Source: an uncultured Clostridium sp. (GTDB lineage: Bacteria > Bacillota > Clostridia > TANB77 > CAG-508). Taken from it: 64,000 nt of DNA. Of the stretch, positions 49,718-58,748 are shown piece after piece (position 1 is the first letter of the stretch; each line of letters begins with the position of its first letter). Under the pieces are notes generated by a model. It saw only the letters and a list, made by a program, of their open reading frames with translations. It made no database searches and was not told where the DNA came from. Where the stretch lies: positions 186,615 to 250,614 of the forward strand of contig CAKNIZ010000001.1 in the NCBI GenBank assembly GCA_930980855.1, in the 5' to 3' direction. Both the position numbers and the translations under genes were made by a program.

Positions 49718-49969
49718 TTACTTGGCTTTTTGATATTTTTCTAATGCTAATGAAATTTGGTCTGGACAAGATGTTCCTTTCATTCCACATTTTATACCTT
49801 TTAATTTTTCTTTTACTTGTTCTATTGGCATTCCTTTTATAAGTGAAGCAACCCCTTTTATATTTCCATCACATCCACCTATAACCTTTAAGTCTTTAAC
49901 TATTCCATTTTCAATATCGAAAATCATTTCTTTGGAACAAACTCCGGTTGGTTTATATCTATATTCCAC
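49718..49969 (-). CDS. TSCPD domain protein (TIGR03905-like)
   Basis: YKPTGVCSKEMIFDIENGIVKDLKVIGGCDGNIKGVASLIKGM...CGMKGTSCPDQISLAL. Confidence 0.85.
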   Translation of the reverse strand: MEYRYKPTGVCSKEMIFDIENGIVKDLKVIGGCDGNIKGVASLIKGMPIEQVKEKLKGIKCGMKGTSCPDQISLALEKYQKAK

Positions 49970-50139
49970 TTTTGAATACCTCCTATAATTCTATATTTAT
50001 TCTTAATCTATTTTTCTATAACTATATTTTAGCAAAAATTCAAGAATAAATCAATAATTGCATAATAATAAAGCCAATGAAATTGGGATATTATCAGCTA
50101 AATAATTACAATTCATAGACTCTTATTAAATTCATATGA

Positions 50140-50224
50140 TTGTATATTCAAGATTTTGCAGTTTCGCGCAGTTTGGAGGACTTTATGTCCGACAGCAAGA
50201 AACAAAAAAACTTGGAATATACAA
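50140..50224 (+). repeat. Structured repeat family copy H (short form)
   Basis: TTGTATATTCAAGATTTTGCAGTTTCGCGCAGTTTGGAGGACTTTATGTCC...GGAATATACAA. Confidence 0.92.
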
Positions 50225-50458
50225 TTTTAAAGAAATATGATATCTGTAAATTGTAATAACAAAGATTTTATGATTTAAAATTTTGAATTAAATTTTATTG
50301 AATTAAAATTATATGATTAGATATTATGTTTCCATTTTATACCATGATATTCAAAATTGCAAGTTAAATCGTACGCCAAATTATTGCATATTTCGACATA
50401 AAAATAAAGCCAACGTGCAAATTATTTTTTAATTTACATGTGTCTTTATTGTCAGTTT

Positions 50459-50935
50459 TTAATTACAATTTTGTTCTAATTTCAATAACTTTTCTTTTAC
50501 GTCTAACCCTCCAGCATACCCAACTAATTTTTTATTACTACCTATAACTCTATGACATGGAATTATAATGATTATTTTATTATTATGGTTCGCCATTCCA
50601 ACAGCTCTTGATGCTTTAGGATTACCTACTCTTTTCGCTATATCTAAATAGCTTCTTGTTTCACCATATGGTATTTCTAAAAGTGCATTCCAAACTTTTT
50701 TCTGGAATTCCGTTCCTTCTATTTTTAATGGAATATCAAATTTTTTTCTTTTACTATTAAAATATTCATCCAATTCTTTATATGTTTTATTTATAAGTTC
50801 TGTTTCTTTCTCTTCTTTTCCTTCAAACTTTTCTGTTCCATTTACTATTTCTATTCTTGAAATTTTTTCTTCACTTTCTTCTATAATTATTTTTCCTATT
50901 ACTGTATCGTATATTTTAAAATACATAAAGACCAC
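50459..50935 (-). CDS. ogt: Methylated-DNA-[protein]-cysteine S-methyltransferase
   Basis: FQKKVWNALLEIPYGETRSYLDIAKRVGNPKASRAVGMANHNNKIIIIIPCHRVIGSNKKLVGYAGGLDVKEKLLKLE. Confidence 0.95.
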   Translation of the reverse strand: MVFMYFKIYDTVIGKIIIEESEEKISRIEIVNGTEKFEGKEEKETELINKTYKELDEYFNSKRKKFDIPLKIEGTEFQKKVWNALLEIPYGETRSYLDIAKRVGNPKASRAVGMANHNNKIIIIIPCHRVIGSNKKLVGYAGGLDVKEKLLKLEQNCN

Positions 50936-51087
50936 CTTATTATTTTTTATATTATTAGAATAATAAATATTTTGTTTTTTGTCAATTAGATAAAAAAATC
51001 TAAATTTTCTTGCAACTTTTTCAAATATAGTATATATTATATACTATGTTCACATAGAAACAAAAAATAAAATATATAAATAATATA

Positions 51088-51231
51088 TTAGCGCCTGGGC
51101 AGTTTTGCTGTTGACGAGGATAGAGGTTATCGAAATATTCGGCGGATACTCTATGGCATGCTATTGTCAGAAATATTGTAAAAAAATATTAGCAATAATA
51201 TAACAAAGCAATATTATTAGCCTTTGTGGAC
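51088..51231 (+). ncRNA. glmS ribozyme (GlcN6P-activated self-cleaving riboswitch)
   Basis: AGCGCC...GTTGACGAGGATAGAGGTTATCGAAATATTCGGCGGATACTCT core 27-170 nt upstream of glmS; predicted cleavage between A51090 and G51091. Confidence 0.95.
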
Positions 51232-51257
51232 AAAATACATTATAGGAGGTCCATAAT

Positions 51258-53072
51258 ATGTGTGGAATAGTAGGATACATTGGTACTAAGAAAGCTGTAC
51301 CAGTGCTTATTAAAGGATTGCTTTCATTAGAATACAGAGGTTACGACTCTGCCGGTATTTGCGTTTTGAATAAAAATGTTTTAGATGTAGTTAAGGATAA
51401 AGGTCGAGTTAAAAATTTAGAAGATAATCCTAAACTTTCTAATCTAGTTGGTAATATAGGAATTGCTCATACCAGATGGGCAACTCATGGAATACCATCA
51501 AAAGAAAATTCGCATCCACATTTAGACAATACAAAGCAATTTGCTGTAGTTCATAATGGAATTATTGAAAATTATACAGAACTTCGTAATATGTTAGAAA
51601 AAAATGGTTATACTTTCCAATCTCAAACAGATACAGAAGTCATACCAAATTTAATTTCATATTATTATAAAACTGAAAAAGATGTATTAAAAGCTGTTTC
51701 TTTAGCTATAAAAGATTTAAAAGGAAGTTATGCAATAGAAGTTATATCACCTTTATTAACTGATACTATTATAGTTGCAAGAAAAGATAGTCCATTAGTT
51801 ATTGGAATTGGAGATAATGAAAACTATATTGCATCAGATATACCAGCAGTTTTAAATTATACCACAAAATTTTATTTCTTAGATGATAAAGAAATAGCTA
51901 CTATAAAAAAAGACAAAATAACTTTTTATGATAGTACTTTAAAAACTATAACTAAAGATATTAAAGATATTGAATGGGATGCTACAAGTAGTGAAAAAGG
52001 CGTATTTGAAGATTACATGCTTAAGGAGATTTATGAACAACCTCAAGTTGTTATGGAAACAATAGGTTCAAGATTAAAGCCTAATGAAAAATGTTATTTT
52101 GAAGATATTGATATAGATTTAAAAAATATTAATAAAATATACATTGTAGCTTGTGGTACTGCAATGCATGCAGGTTTAGCAACAAAATATACTTTTGAAC
52201 ATTTTTGCAAAATTCCAGTTGAAGTAGATATGGCTTCAGAATTTAGATATAGAAATCCTCTACTTAATGAACATACTTTATGTATATTTATAAGCCAATC
52301 TGGTGAAACTGCAGATACAATAGCTGCTCTAAAACTTGCCAAAGATGCTGGCTGCAAAACTCTTGCTGTTGTAAATGTTATAGGTAGTTCAATAACTAGA
52401 ATTGCTGATTACACAATTTATACACATGCTGGTCCTGAAATCGCAGTTGCTTCAACAAAAGCCTACACTTGCCAAGTAGTTTTATTAAATATTTTAGCCA
52501 TATACTTTGCAGAGTGTTTAGAATACTCTTCTAAAGAATTAGAAGATTTTAAAACTGAAATATTAGAACTTCCAGCAAAACTAAAGTTAATTTTAGATGA
52601 TACTGATACAATACAAGAATTTGCAAAAAAAGTTTATACTCAACCTGATTTATATTTTATAGGAAGAAATACTGATTATGCGGTTTCAATGGAGGGGTCT
52701 TTAAAATTAAAAGAAATCTCTTACATTCATTCAGAAGCATATGCAGCTGGTGAATTAAAACATGGACCAATTGCATTAATTGAAAATGGTGTAACAGTAA
52801 TAGGAATTGCTACAAATCCTAATTTGGTTGAGAAAACAATGAGTAATTTAGAAGAAGTAATTACTAGAGGGGCAAATGTAATGGTTGTAAGCAATCAAAC
52901 TTTGCCTGATATAAAAATAAGTTGTAATATTCAAATACCAGAATGCTCACCAATGCTTTCTCCTATACTTTCTGTTGTTCCACTTCAGCTATTTGCTTAT
53001 TACATTGCTAAAAATAAAAAATTAGATGTTGATAAGCCTAGAAACTTAGCAAAATCTGTTACAGTTGAATAA
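51258..53072 (+). CDS. glmS: Glutamine-fructose-6-phosphate aminotransferase
   Basis: MCGIVGYIGTKKAVPVLIKGLLSLEYRGYDSAG, ISQSGETADTIAAL, PRNLAKSVTVE C-terminus. Confidence 0.98.
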   Translation: MCGIVGYIGTKKAVPVLIKGLLSLEYRGYDSAGICVLNKNVLDVVKDKGRVKNLEDNPKLSNLVGNIGIAHTRWATHGIPSKENSHPHLDNTKQFAVVHNGIIENYTELRNMLEKNGYTFQSQTDTEVIPNLISYYYKTEKDVLKAVSLAIKDLKGSYAIEVISPLLTDTIIVARKDSPLVIGIGDNENYIASDIPAVLNYTTKFYFLDDKEIATIKKDKITFYDSTLKTITKDIKDIEWDATSSEKGVFEDYMLKEIYEQPQVVMETIGSRLKPNEKCYFEDIDIDLKNINKIYIVACGTAMHAGLATKYTFEHFCKIPVEVDMASEFRYRNPLLNEHTLCIFISQSGETADTIAALKLAKDAGCKTLAVVNVIGSSITRIADYTIYTHAGPEIAVASTKAYTCQVVLLNILAIYFAECLEYSSKELEDFKTEILELPAKLKLILDDTDTIQEFAKKVYTQPDLYFIGRNTDYAVSMEGSLKLKEISYIHSEAYAAGELKHGPIALIENGVTVIGIATNPNLVEKTMSNLEEVITRGANVMVVSNQTLPDIKISCNIQIPECSPMLSPILSVVPLQLFAYYIAKNKKLDVDKPRNLAKSVTVE

Positions 53073-53162
53073 ATAAAATTTTAACTTATAAACAAAACGA
53101 TTTTGTAACTATAAGTTAGTGTTCAAACACTTTATTTACAACAGTTATGAGATACTTTAAAA

Positions 53163-53247
53163 TTGTATATTCAAAGATTTTTTGTTTCTTGCTGTCGGAC
53201 GTAAAGTCCTCCAAACTGCGCGAAACTGCAAAATCTTGAATATACAA
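53163..53247 (-). repeat. Structured repeat family copy I (short form, reversed)
   Basis: TTGTATATTCAAAGATTTTTTGTTTCTTGCTGTCGGACGTAAAGTCC...CTTGAATATACAA. Confidence 0.92.
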
Positions 53248-53329
53248 TATTTAAGTTCTATAATGAGTTGTGAATTGAAATACGTTTAGAGCGTATCGAC
53301 ACACAAAGAATTACAAAATCGTTTTTATT

Positions 53330-54166
53330 TTATGGTCTAACATTTGATTTATAATTTAATATATTACTTACTGTTTCAGGTCTTACAGGAGCCATTAATA
53401 CTTTTCCTGTTCCTCTATAAACATTTACAAATCCTTCTCCTGCAACTGCTGAACCGATCAAACTTCTTGTTGATTTTTCAACAGTAAAATTCAAAGCGCC
53501 AGACCAAGCAATTGCCATATTTCCATCAATCTTTATCTGATCATTATCTAATTCTACTTCAATTAATTCTTCTCTAGGAACTGGACTTTCTAATACTACT
53601 AATCCTCTTCCATCTAGTCTTAGGTTAAATAATCCTTCTCCTCCTAAAACTGCTGAAGAAATGTTTGACCTCATTGCAACATTTGTATTTATATTACCGT
53701 CACATGCTAAAAACATACCATCTTCAAGTACCATACCATTATTCCATGAACCAACATCTTCAATTAATATGTAATTATATGTAGGTTCTAAAGCCAAAAG
53801 CCCTGTTCCAAAGTATTTAGGCTTTGCAGCTGATTCTTTAGTTACACTTCCTTTAATAGCTTTTCCTAGAAAGTCTCCTACCCCTTTTACATCTGTTTTG
53901 CTTTCTATATTTCCAACTAGCCATTGCATAGCACCTGCACTAGTCACAAATTCGCTATTATTTAATTCTATTAAAACTTGTCTTCTTCTTACATTCATTT
54001 TTGCTGCATAATATTCATTAATTGCAGTAAGCTTATTTACACTTACATCCCTTTGAAATTCTATTACTGAGATATTATCTCTTTTTTCAATTGTTCTTAC
54101 ATCATCATTTTCAAATAAATTTTTAATTGATACCATATATTTTCCTCCATTTCTGGAATTATACAT
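53330..54166 (-). CDS. AIM24 family protein
   Basis: GEGLFNLRLDGRGLVVLESP, LIGSAVAGEGFVNVYRGTGKVLMAP. Confidence 0.85.
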   Translation of the reverse strand: MYNSRNGGKYMVSIKNLFENDDVRTIEKRDNISVIEFQRDVSVNKLTAINEYYAAKMNVRRRQVLIELNNSEFVTSAGAMQWLVGNIESKTDVKGVGDFLGKAIKGSVTKESAAKPKYFGTGLLALEPTYNYILIEDVGSWNNGMVLEDGMFLACDGNINTNVAMRSNISSAVLGGEGLFNLRLDGRGLVVLESPVPREELIEVELDNDQIKIDGNMAIAWSGALNFTVEKSTRSLIGSAVAGEGFVNVYRGTGKVLMAPVRPETVSNILNYKSNVRP

Positions 54167-54191
54167 TAGTTATTTTATTATTGTCAATGAT

Positions 54192-54470
54192 TTAGCCTAT
54201 TCCACAAAAGATCTTTAATAGTACTAGTAATACTGCCCCTGGTATTCCTAATATTCCAACAATTACAGCAGAAATTACATTAAGTCCTATATGAAAGCCA
54301 AAAGAAGTTCCTACTATATTTATAATCCAAATTAATACTCCTCCTAAAATTGAATGAAGTATTAATGCTGTAATTTTTTTCATTGGAAGCAATAAGACTT
54401 TTCCAAATATCAATAAAAATATTATACATGTAATAAAAGAAACTATAAAAGTAACATCCATCATCATCAC
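54192..54470 (-). CDS. bofA: Pro-sigma-K processing inhibitor BofA family protein
   Basis: Small membrane protein with IGLNVISAVIVGILGIPGAVLLVLLKIF; next to a YaaL-like ORF. Confidence 0.82.
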   Translation of the reverse strand: MMMMDVTFIVSFITCIIFLLIFGKVLLLPMKKITALILHSILGGVLIWIINIVGTSFGFHIGLNVISAVIVGILGIPGAVLLVLLKIFCGIG

Positions 54471-54500
54471 CTAATCAAATGTATGATGGACAAATTAAAA

Positions 54501-54749
54501 TTATGCCAATTTTTCTACTTCAATTCCTTTTTCCTTTGCAAGCTTTATTAAACTATCTAATTGAGCTTGCATAGATTTAATTTTATATACATAATAGTCT
54601 ATAAGCTCATTTGTGTTTGCGAACTCAAAATTTTTATTTGCATTTGTAAGTTCTGCTTTTGTATGAAAAATATTTCTTAAAATATCTTTCTTCTCTTCCT
54701 CCTCTGTAATTTCAATCAAAACTTTATCCTTTAAAAATCTTTCCTCCAT
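54501..54749 (-). CDS. YaaL-like (DUF2508) small protein
   Basis: 82-aa helical protein upstream of bofA, as in the yaaL-bofA arrangement; ELIDYYVYKIKSMQAQLDSLIKLAKEKG. Confidence 0.65.
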   Translation of the reverse strand: MEERFLKDKVLIEITEEEEKKDILRNIFHTKAELTNANKNFEFANTNELIDYYVYKIKSMQAQLDSLIKLAKEKGIEVEKLA

Positions 54750-54889
54750 AAATCCTCCTTTTCCCTCTTTCTATTATATTCAGTAGAATTTCCAAATATG
54801 CAAAAAAATCCCAAAAAATATTGTAAAAATGTATATTTGATGATAAAATAGTTACATAATATAAAAAATAATTAAGTGAAGGTGTTATA

Positions 54890-56170
54890 ATGATAGACAT
54901 TAAATTTTTAAGAGAAAATCCTGATATAGTAAAGGAAAATATAAAGAAAAAATTTCAAGATTACAAATTACCACTTGTAGATGAAGTAATTGAATTTGAT
55001 AAGAAATTTAGAGAATCAACTTTAAAAGGCGACGAACTTAGAAGTCAGCGTAATTCTTTAAGTAGCCAAATTGGTATGCTTATGAAAAATGGAAAAAAAG
55101 ATGAAGCTGAAAACATAAAAAAACAAGTTCAAGAGATTAATAAAAAACTAGAAGAAAATGAAAAATTGGAAGCTGAATATTCTAATGAAATCAAAGAAAG
55201 AATGATGAAAATTCCTAACATCATTGATGACAGTGTTCCAATTGGAGAAGATGATTCTCATAATGTCGAGATAGAGAAATTTGGTAAGCCAATTGTTCCA
55301 GATTATGAAATTCCATATCATACAGATATTATGGAAAGATTAAGCGGAATAGATTTAGATGCTGCTCGTAGAGTTGCTGGAAATGGATTTTATTATTTAA
55401 TGGGCAACATTGCTAGACTTCATTCAGCAGTAATCACATATGCTAGAGATTTTATGATAAATAAAGGATTCACATATTGCATTCCTCCATTTATGATACA
55501 TGGAGATGTTGTAAATGGTGTTATGTCATTTGAAGAAATGGATGCAATGATGTACAAAATAGAAGGAGAAGACTTATATTTAATTGGAACTAGTGAGCAT
55601 TCTATGATTGGAAAATTCAAAGGTCAAATATTAGATAAAAAAAATATTCCATATACAATGACCTCATATTCTCCATGCTTTAGAAAAGAAAAAGGCGCAC
55701 ATGGAATAGAAGAACGTGGAATTTATCGTATACATCAATTTGAAAAACAAGAAATGATAGTTGTTTGTGAACCCGAAGATAGTTGGAATTGGTATGACAA
55801 ATTATGGTCATATACTGTGGAACTATTTAGAAGTATGGATATACCTGTAAGAACTTTAGAATGTTGTAGTGGTGACTTAGCTGATCTAAAAGCTAAATCT
55901 TGTGACGTAGAAGCTTGGAGTCCTAGACAAAAAAAATATTTTGAAGTAGGAAGCTGTTCAAATCTAACAGACGCTCAAGCTAGGCGTTTAGGAATTCGTA
56001 TAAAAGGCGAAAAAGGCAACTATTTTGCTCATACTTTAAACAATACTGTAGTTGCACCACCAAGAATGTTAATTGCTTTATTAGAAAACCATTATAATCC
56101 TGATGGAAGTGTAGATATTCCTGAAGTTTTGTGGCCTTATATGGGTGGAATAAAAAAATTGGAGAAATAA
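54890..56170 (+). CDS. serS: Seryl-tRNA synthetase
   Basis: MIDIKFLRENPDIVKENIKKK, YSPCFRKEKGAHGIEERGIYRIHQFEKQEM, NNTVVAPPRMLIALLENH. Confidence 0.97.
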   Translation: MIDIKFLRENPDIVKENIKKKFQDYKLPLVDEVIEFDKKFRESTLKGDELRSQRNSLSSQIGMLMKNGKKDEAENIKKQVQEINKKLEENEKLEAEYSNEIKERMMKIPNIIDDSVPIGEDDSHNVEIEKFGKPIVPDYEIPYHTDIMERLSGIDLDAARRVAGNGFYYLMGNIARLHSAVITYARDFMINKGFTYCIPPFMIHGDVVNGVMSFEEMDAMMYKIEGEDLYLIGTSEHSMIGKFKGQILDKKNIPYTMTSYSPCFRKEKGAHGIEERGIYRIHQFEKQEMIVVCEPEDSWNWYDKLWSYTVELFRSMDIPVRTLECCSGDLADLKAKSCDVEAWSPRQKKYFEVGSCSNLTDAQARRLGIRIKGEKGNYFAHTLNNTVVAPPRMLIALLENHYNPDGSVDIPEVLWPYMGGIKKLEK

Positions 56171-56175
56171 TTTTT

Positions 56176-56229
56176 AATTAGGGACGGTCCTTTTTTGAAA
56201 AAATTTTTGTTTAAAGACCGTCCCTAATT
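56176..56229. repeat. RAYT-associated-type palindrome (GGGACGGTCC)
   Basis: AATTAGGGACGGTCCTTTTTTGAAAAAATTTTTGTTTAAAGACCGTCCCTAATT. Confidence 0.85.
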
Positions 56230-56231
56230 GA

Positions 56232-56828
56232 ATGAAAGGACTTATTATGATAATAAAAAACGCTGAATTTGTAATTTCTGCTACATCCCCTAAACAATAT
56301 CCAAATGATAATTTACCTCAAATAGTACTGGTAGGAAAGTCTAATGTTGGTAAATCATCTTTTATTAATACAATGCTTAATAGAAAAAAATTAGCTAGGA
56401 CTAGCAGTGAACCGGGAAAAACTAGACAAATTAATTTTTATAGTGTTAATAACGATTTTTATTTTGTTGACCTTCCTGGTTATGGTTTTAGCAAAATGTC
56501 TAAAGCTCAGCAAGTAGAAGTTGGCAATTTTATTGAGGAATATTTATCTAAATCTAAAAACATTTCTTTAATTGTATTTCTAATAGACATTAGACATGCA
56601 CCTACTGAAAATGATAGATTAATGTACAATTATATTATTAGTCAAAATATTCCGTGTATTATTATTACTAATAAAGCTGATAAAATTGCTATAACTAAAG
56701 TTGATAAAGCTTGTGAAGATTTACAAAATTCTTTAAATCCATTACATGATTTAGTATTTCTACCTTTCTCTTCTGAAAGAAAGATCTATACTGAAAAAGT
56801 TTGGGAAGAAATTGAAAAAAGATTGTAA
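56232..56828 (+). CDS. engB: Ribosome biogenesis GTP-binding protein YsxC/EngB
   Basis: VLVGKSNVGKSSFINTMLNRKKLARTSSEPGKTRQINFY, DLPGYGFSKMS; start may be the internal MIIKNAEF. Confidence 0.95.
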   Translation: MKGLIMIIKNAEFVISATSPKQYPNDNLPQIVLVGKSNVGKSSFINTMLNRKKLARTSSEPGKTRQINFYSVNNDFYFVDLPGYGFSKMSKAQQVEVGNFIEEYLSKSKNISLIVFLIDIRHAPTENDRLMYNYIISQNIPCIIITNKADKIAITKVDKACEDLQNSLNPLHDLVFLPFSSERKIYTEKVWEEIEKRL

Positions 56829-56863
56829 AATTTTATAAAAATTAATATATTAATAATAATAAA

Positions 56864-56963
56864 ATGATATATTTTAAATTCTTTGTTCCTTACTGTCGCT
56901 AATAAAATTCAAAGAATTTTATAGCTCCAAACTGCGCGGAACTTCAAAATTTAAATATACCAT
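56864..56963 (-). repeat. Structured repeat family copy J (intermediate form, about 100 bp, reversed)
   Basis: ATGATATATTTTAAATTCTTTGTTCC...GGAACTTCAAAATTTAAATATACCAT. Confidence 0.8.
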
Positions 56964-56989
56964 TTTTATATTTCTTTAATTAAATAAAA

Positions 56990-57736
56990 TTATATAATAT
57001 TTTCCATTGTATAATATCCAGGCTTTTGTCTTACTAGAAATTCTGCACCTTTTAGTGCACCTTCTGCAAATACTCCTCTTGAATATGCCCTATGAGTTAT
57101 TTCAAATGTTTCATTTTCTCCAAAGAAACTAACTGTGTGCTCTCCTACTATATTTCCTCCTCTAATAGATGAAAATCCGATTTGATTTTTGTTTCTCTTT
57201 TCTCTTTTTGCAAATCTATTAAATTCATATTCTTTGCTATTACCTAATGCTTCATTTATACTACCTGCAAGAGCTAAAGCAGTTCCACTAGGAGCATCTA
57301 TTTTTCTATTATGATGAGTTTCTATTATTTCAATATCAGTATCTGATAACATTTTTGCAACTTCTGCAACAATTTTTTTCATTAAATTTATATCATATGA
57401 CATATTAGCTGATTGAAATATTGGTATTTCTTTGCTACATTCTTTTATATACTCATTTTCTTCTTTTGAAAGTCCCGTAGTAGCTATTACTATTGGAATT
57501 TTTTGCTCCATAGCATATTTTAAAATATTCATTGTAGCCTTAGGTACTGAAAAATCTATTATCGCATCTGGCTTTTCTCTAATATCTTCCAGTTTACTAT
57601 ATACTGGAAAAATATATTTTCCGTTATCAGCCATATCTACACCACATAGTACTTCAAACTTTTCATTATTATTTATTGCATTTACTACTTCTTGTCCCAT
57701 TTTTCCATTGCAACCATTTACCAATATTTTTATCAT
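56990..57736 (-). CDS. dapB: 4-hydroxy-tetrahydrodipicolinate reductase
   Basis: ILVNGCNGKMGQEVV, ETHHNRKIDAPSGTAL, SIRGGNIVGEHTVSF. Confidence 0.96.
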   Translation of the reverse strand: MIKILVNGCNGKMGQEVVNAINNNEKFEVLCGVDMADNGKYIFPVYSKLEDIREKPDAIIDFSVPKATMNILKYAMEQKIPIVIATTGLSKEENEYIKECSKEIPIFQSANMSYDINLMKKIVAEVAKMLSDTDIEIIETHHNRKIDAPSGTALALAGSINEALGNSKEYEFNRFAKREKRNKNQIGFSSIRGGNIVGEHTVSFFGENETFEITHRAYSRGVFAEGALKGAEFLVRQKPGYYTMENII

Positions 57737-57748
57737 AAAACTCTCCTT

Positions 57749-58312
57749 CTATATAATTTTGCCTAGGAATATCAAGCATAGAAATATGTACGCGTATCTA
57801 TATAGTCTTTTTGCTTCCATTTGCTTTTTATAATATCCAATCGACTCTTGAATAGCACTATATTTATCCACAAATGTTATTAAATAACTTTCTTTATATT
57901 TAGGTAAAGAAAATGTAACTGGCCACATATGTTTCAATATTATATCTTTTTCTTTTTTATTTAGTTCAAAAGTCTCTTCTGCATTCTTTAATGCTATTTT
58001 TGGATGAACAAATGCATGATATCCTTCTAAATTTAATTTTTTCTTACTTTCTCTCCAGTCATATAAGAATAAGTCATGTAGCATTGCTGCTCTTGCCATT
58101 GATTTATAATCCCATTTTAGTAATTTGCATATTTTATAACTAATATATGATACATTTAGACAATGCTCAAATGTTGATATATCATAATGTTGTCTATAAT
58201 TTTCCATTTCCTTTACTTTGTCATTATTGATTAGTTCATTTATAATATCTATAAATTCAGTATCTTGTAATGCTTTTGTTACTGTTTTTAATCTTTCATT
58301 CATAATTTTCAC
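57749..58312 (-). CDS. HD domain protein
   Basis: HCLNVSYISYKICKLLKWDYKSMARAAMLHDLFLYDW. Confidence 0.85.
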   Translation of the reverse strand: MKIMNERLKTVTKALQDTEFIDIINELINNDKVKEMENYRQHYDISTFEHCLNVSYISYKICKLLKWDYKSMARAAMLHDLFLYDWRESKKKLNLEGYHAFVHPKIALKNAEETFELNKKEKDIILKHMWPVTFSLPKYKESYLITFVDKYSAIQESIGYYKKQMEAKRLYRYAYIFLCLIFLGKII

Positions 58313-58448
58313 TCCGATTAAATTTTCCCCTTATTAATATTATATGACGCCTTTTCTATTAATGTCAATAATTACTGACCAATTAATAGAATCTTAAGAT
58401 TTCAACATTTTTTGCTTTATATATAGATTTTATTTTTCATATTAAAAA

Positions 58449-58530
58449 TTGCATATTTAAATTTTGCAGTTCCACGCAGCTTGGAGAACTTGTTTCGACA
58501 ACAAGGAAAAAATAAATTTAAAATATGCAA
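58449..58530 (+). repeat. Structured repeat family copy K (diverged short form, 82 bp)
   Basis: TTGCATATTTAAATTTTGCAGTTCCACGCAGCTTGGAGAACTTGTTTCGACAACAAGGAAAAAATAAATTTAAAATATGCAA. Confidence 0.88.
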
Positions 58531-58556
58531 TTTTATATAAACTATATATTAAAGAA

Positions 58557-58748
58557 TTATTGTATATCTATTTTTTTAACAATTGCTTTTAACGCTTTTT
58601 CTCTAGGTAAAATCACAACTCTTCCACATTTCAAGCATTTTAGCTTATAGTCCACTCCTACTCTCACTATCTCCCATTCTTTATTCCCGCATGGGTGAGC
58701 TTTTTTGGTTCTAACTAAGTCTCCTAAATTGTATTCCATATTCATCAC
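58557..58748 (-). CDS. DUF951 family protein
   Basis: YNLGDLVRTKKAHPCGNKEWEIVRVGVDYKLKCLKCGRVVILPREK. Confidence 0.9.
   Translation of the reverse strand: MMNMEYNLGDLVRTKKAHPCGNKEWEIVRVGVDYKLKCLKCGRVVILPREKALKAIVKKIDIQ

Noticed and set aside
3347-58530. Possible CRISPR array from many similar repeats
   Set aside because: Copies are dispersed singly between genes, are 82-136 bp with terminal inverted repeats, have no regular spacers, and no cas genes are present
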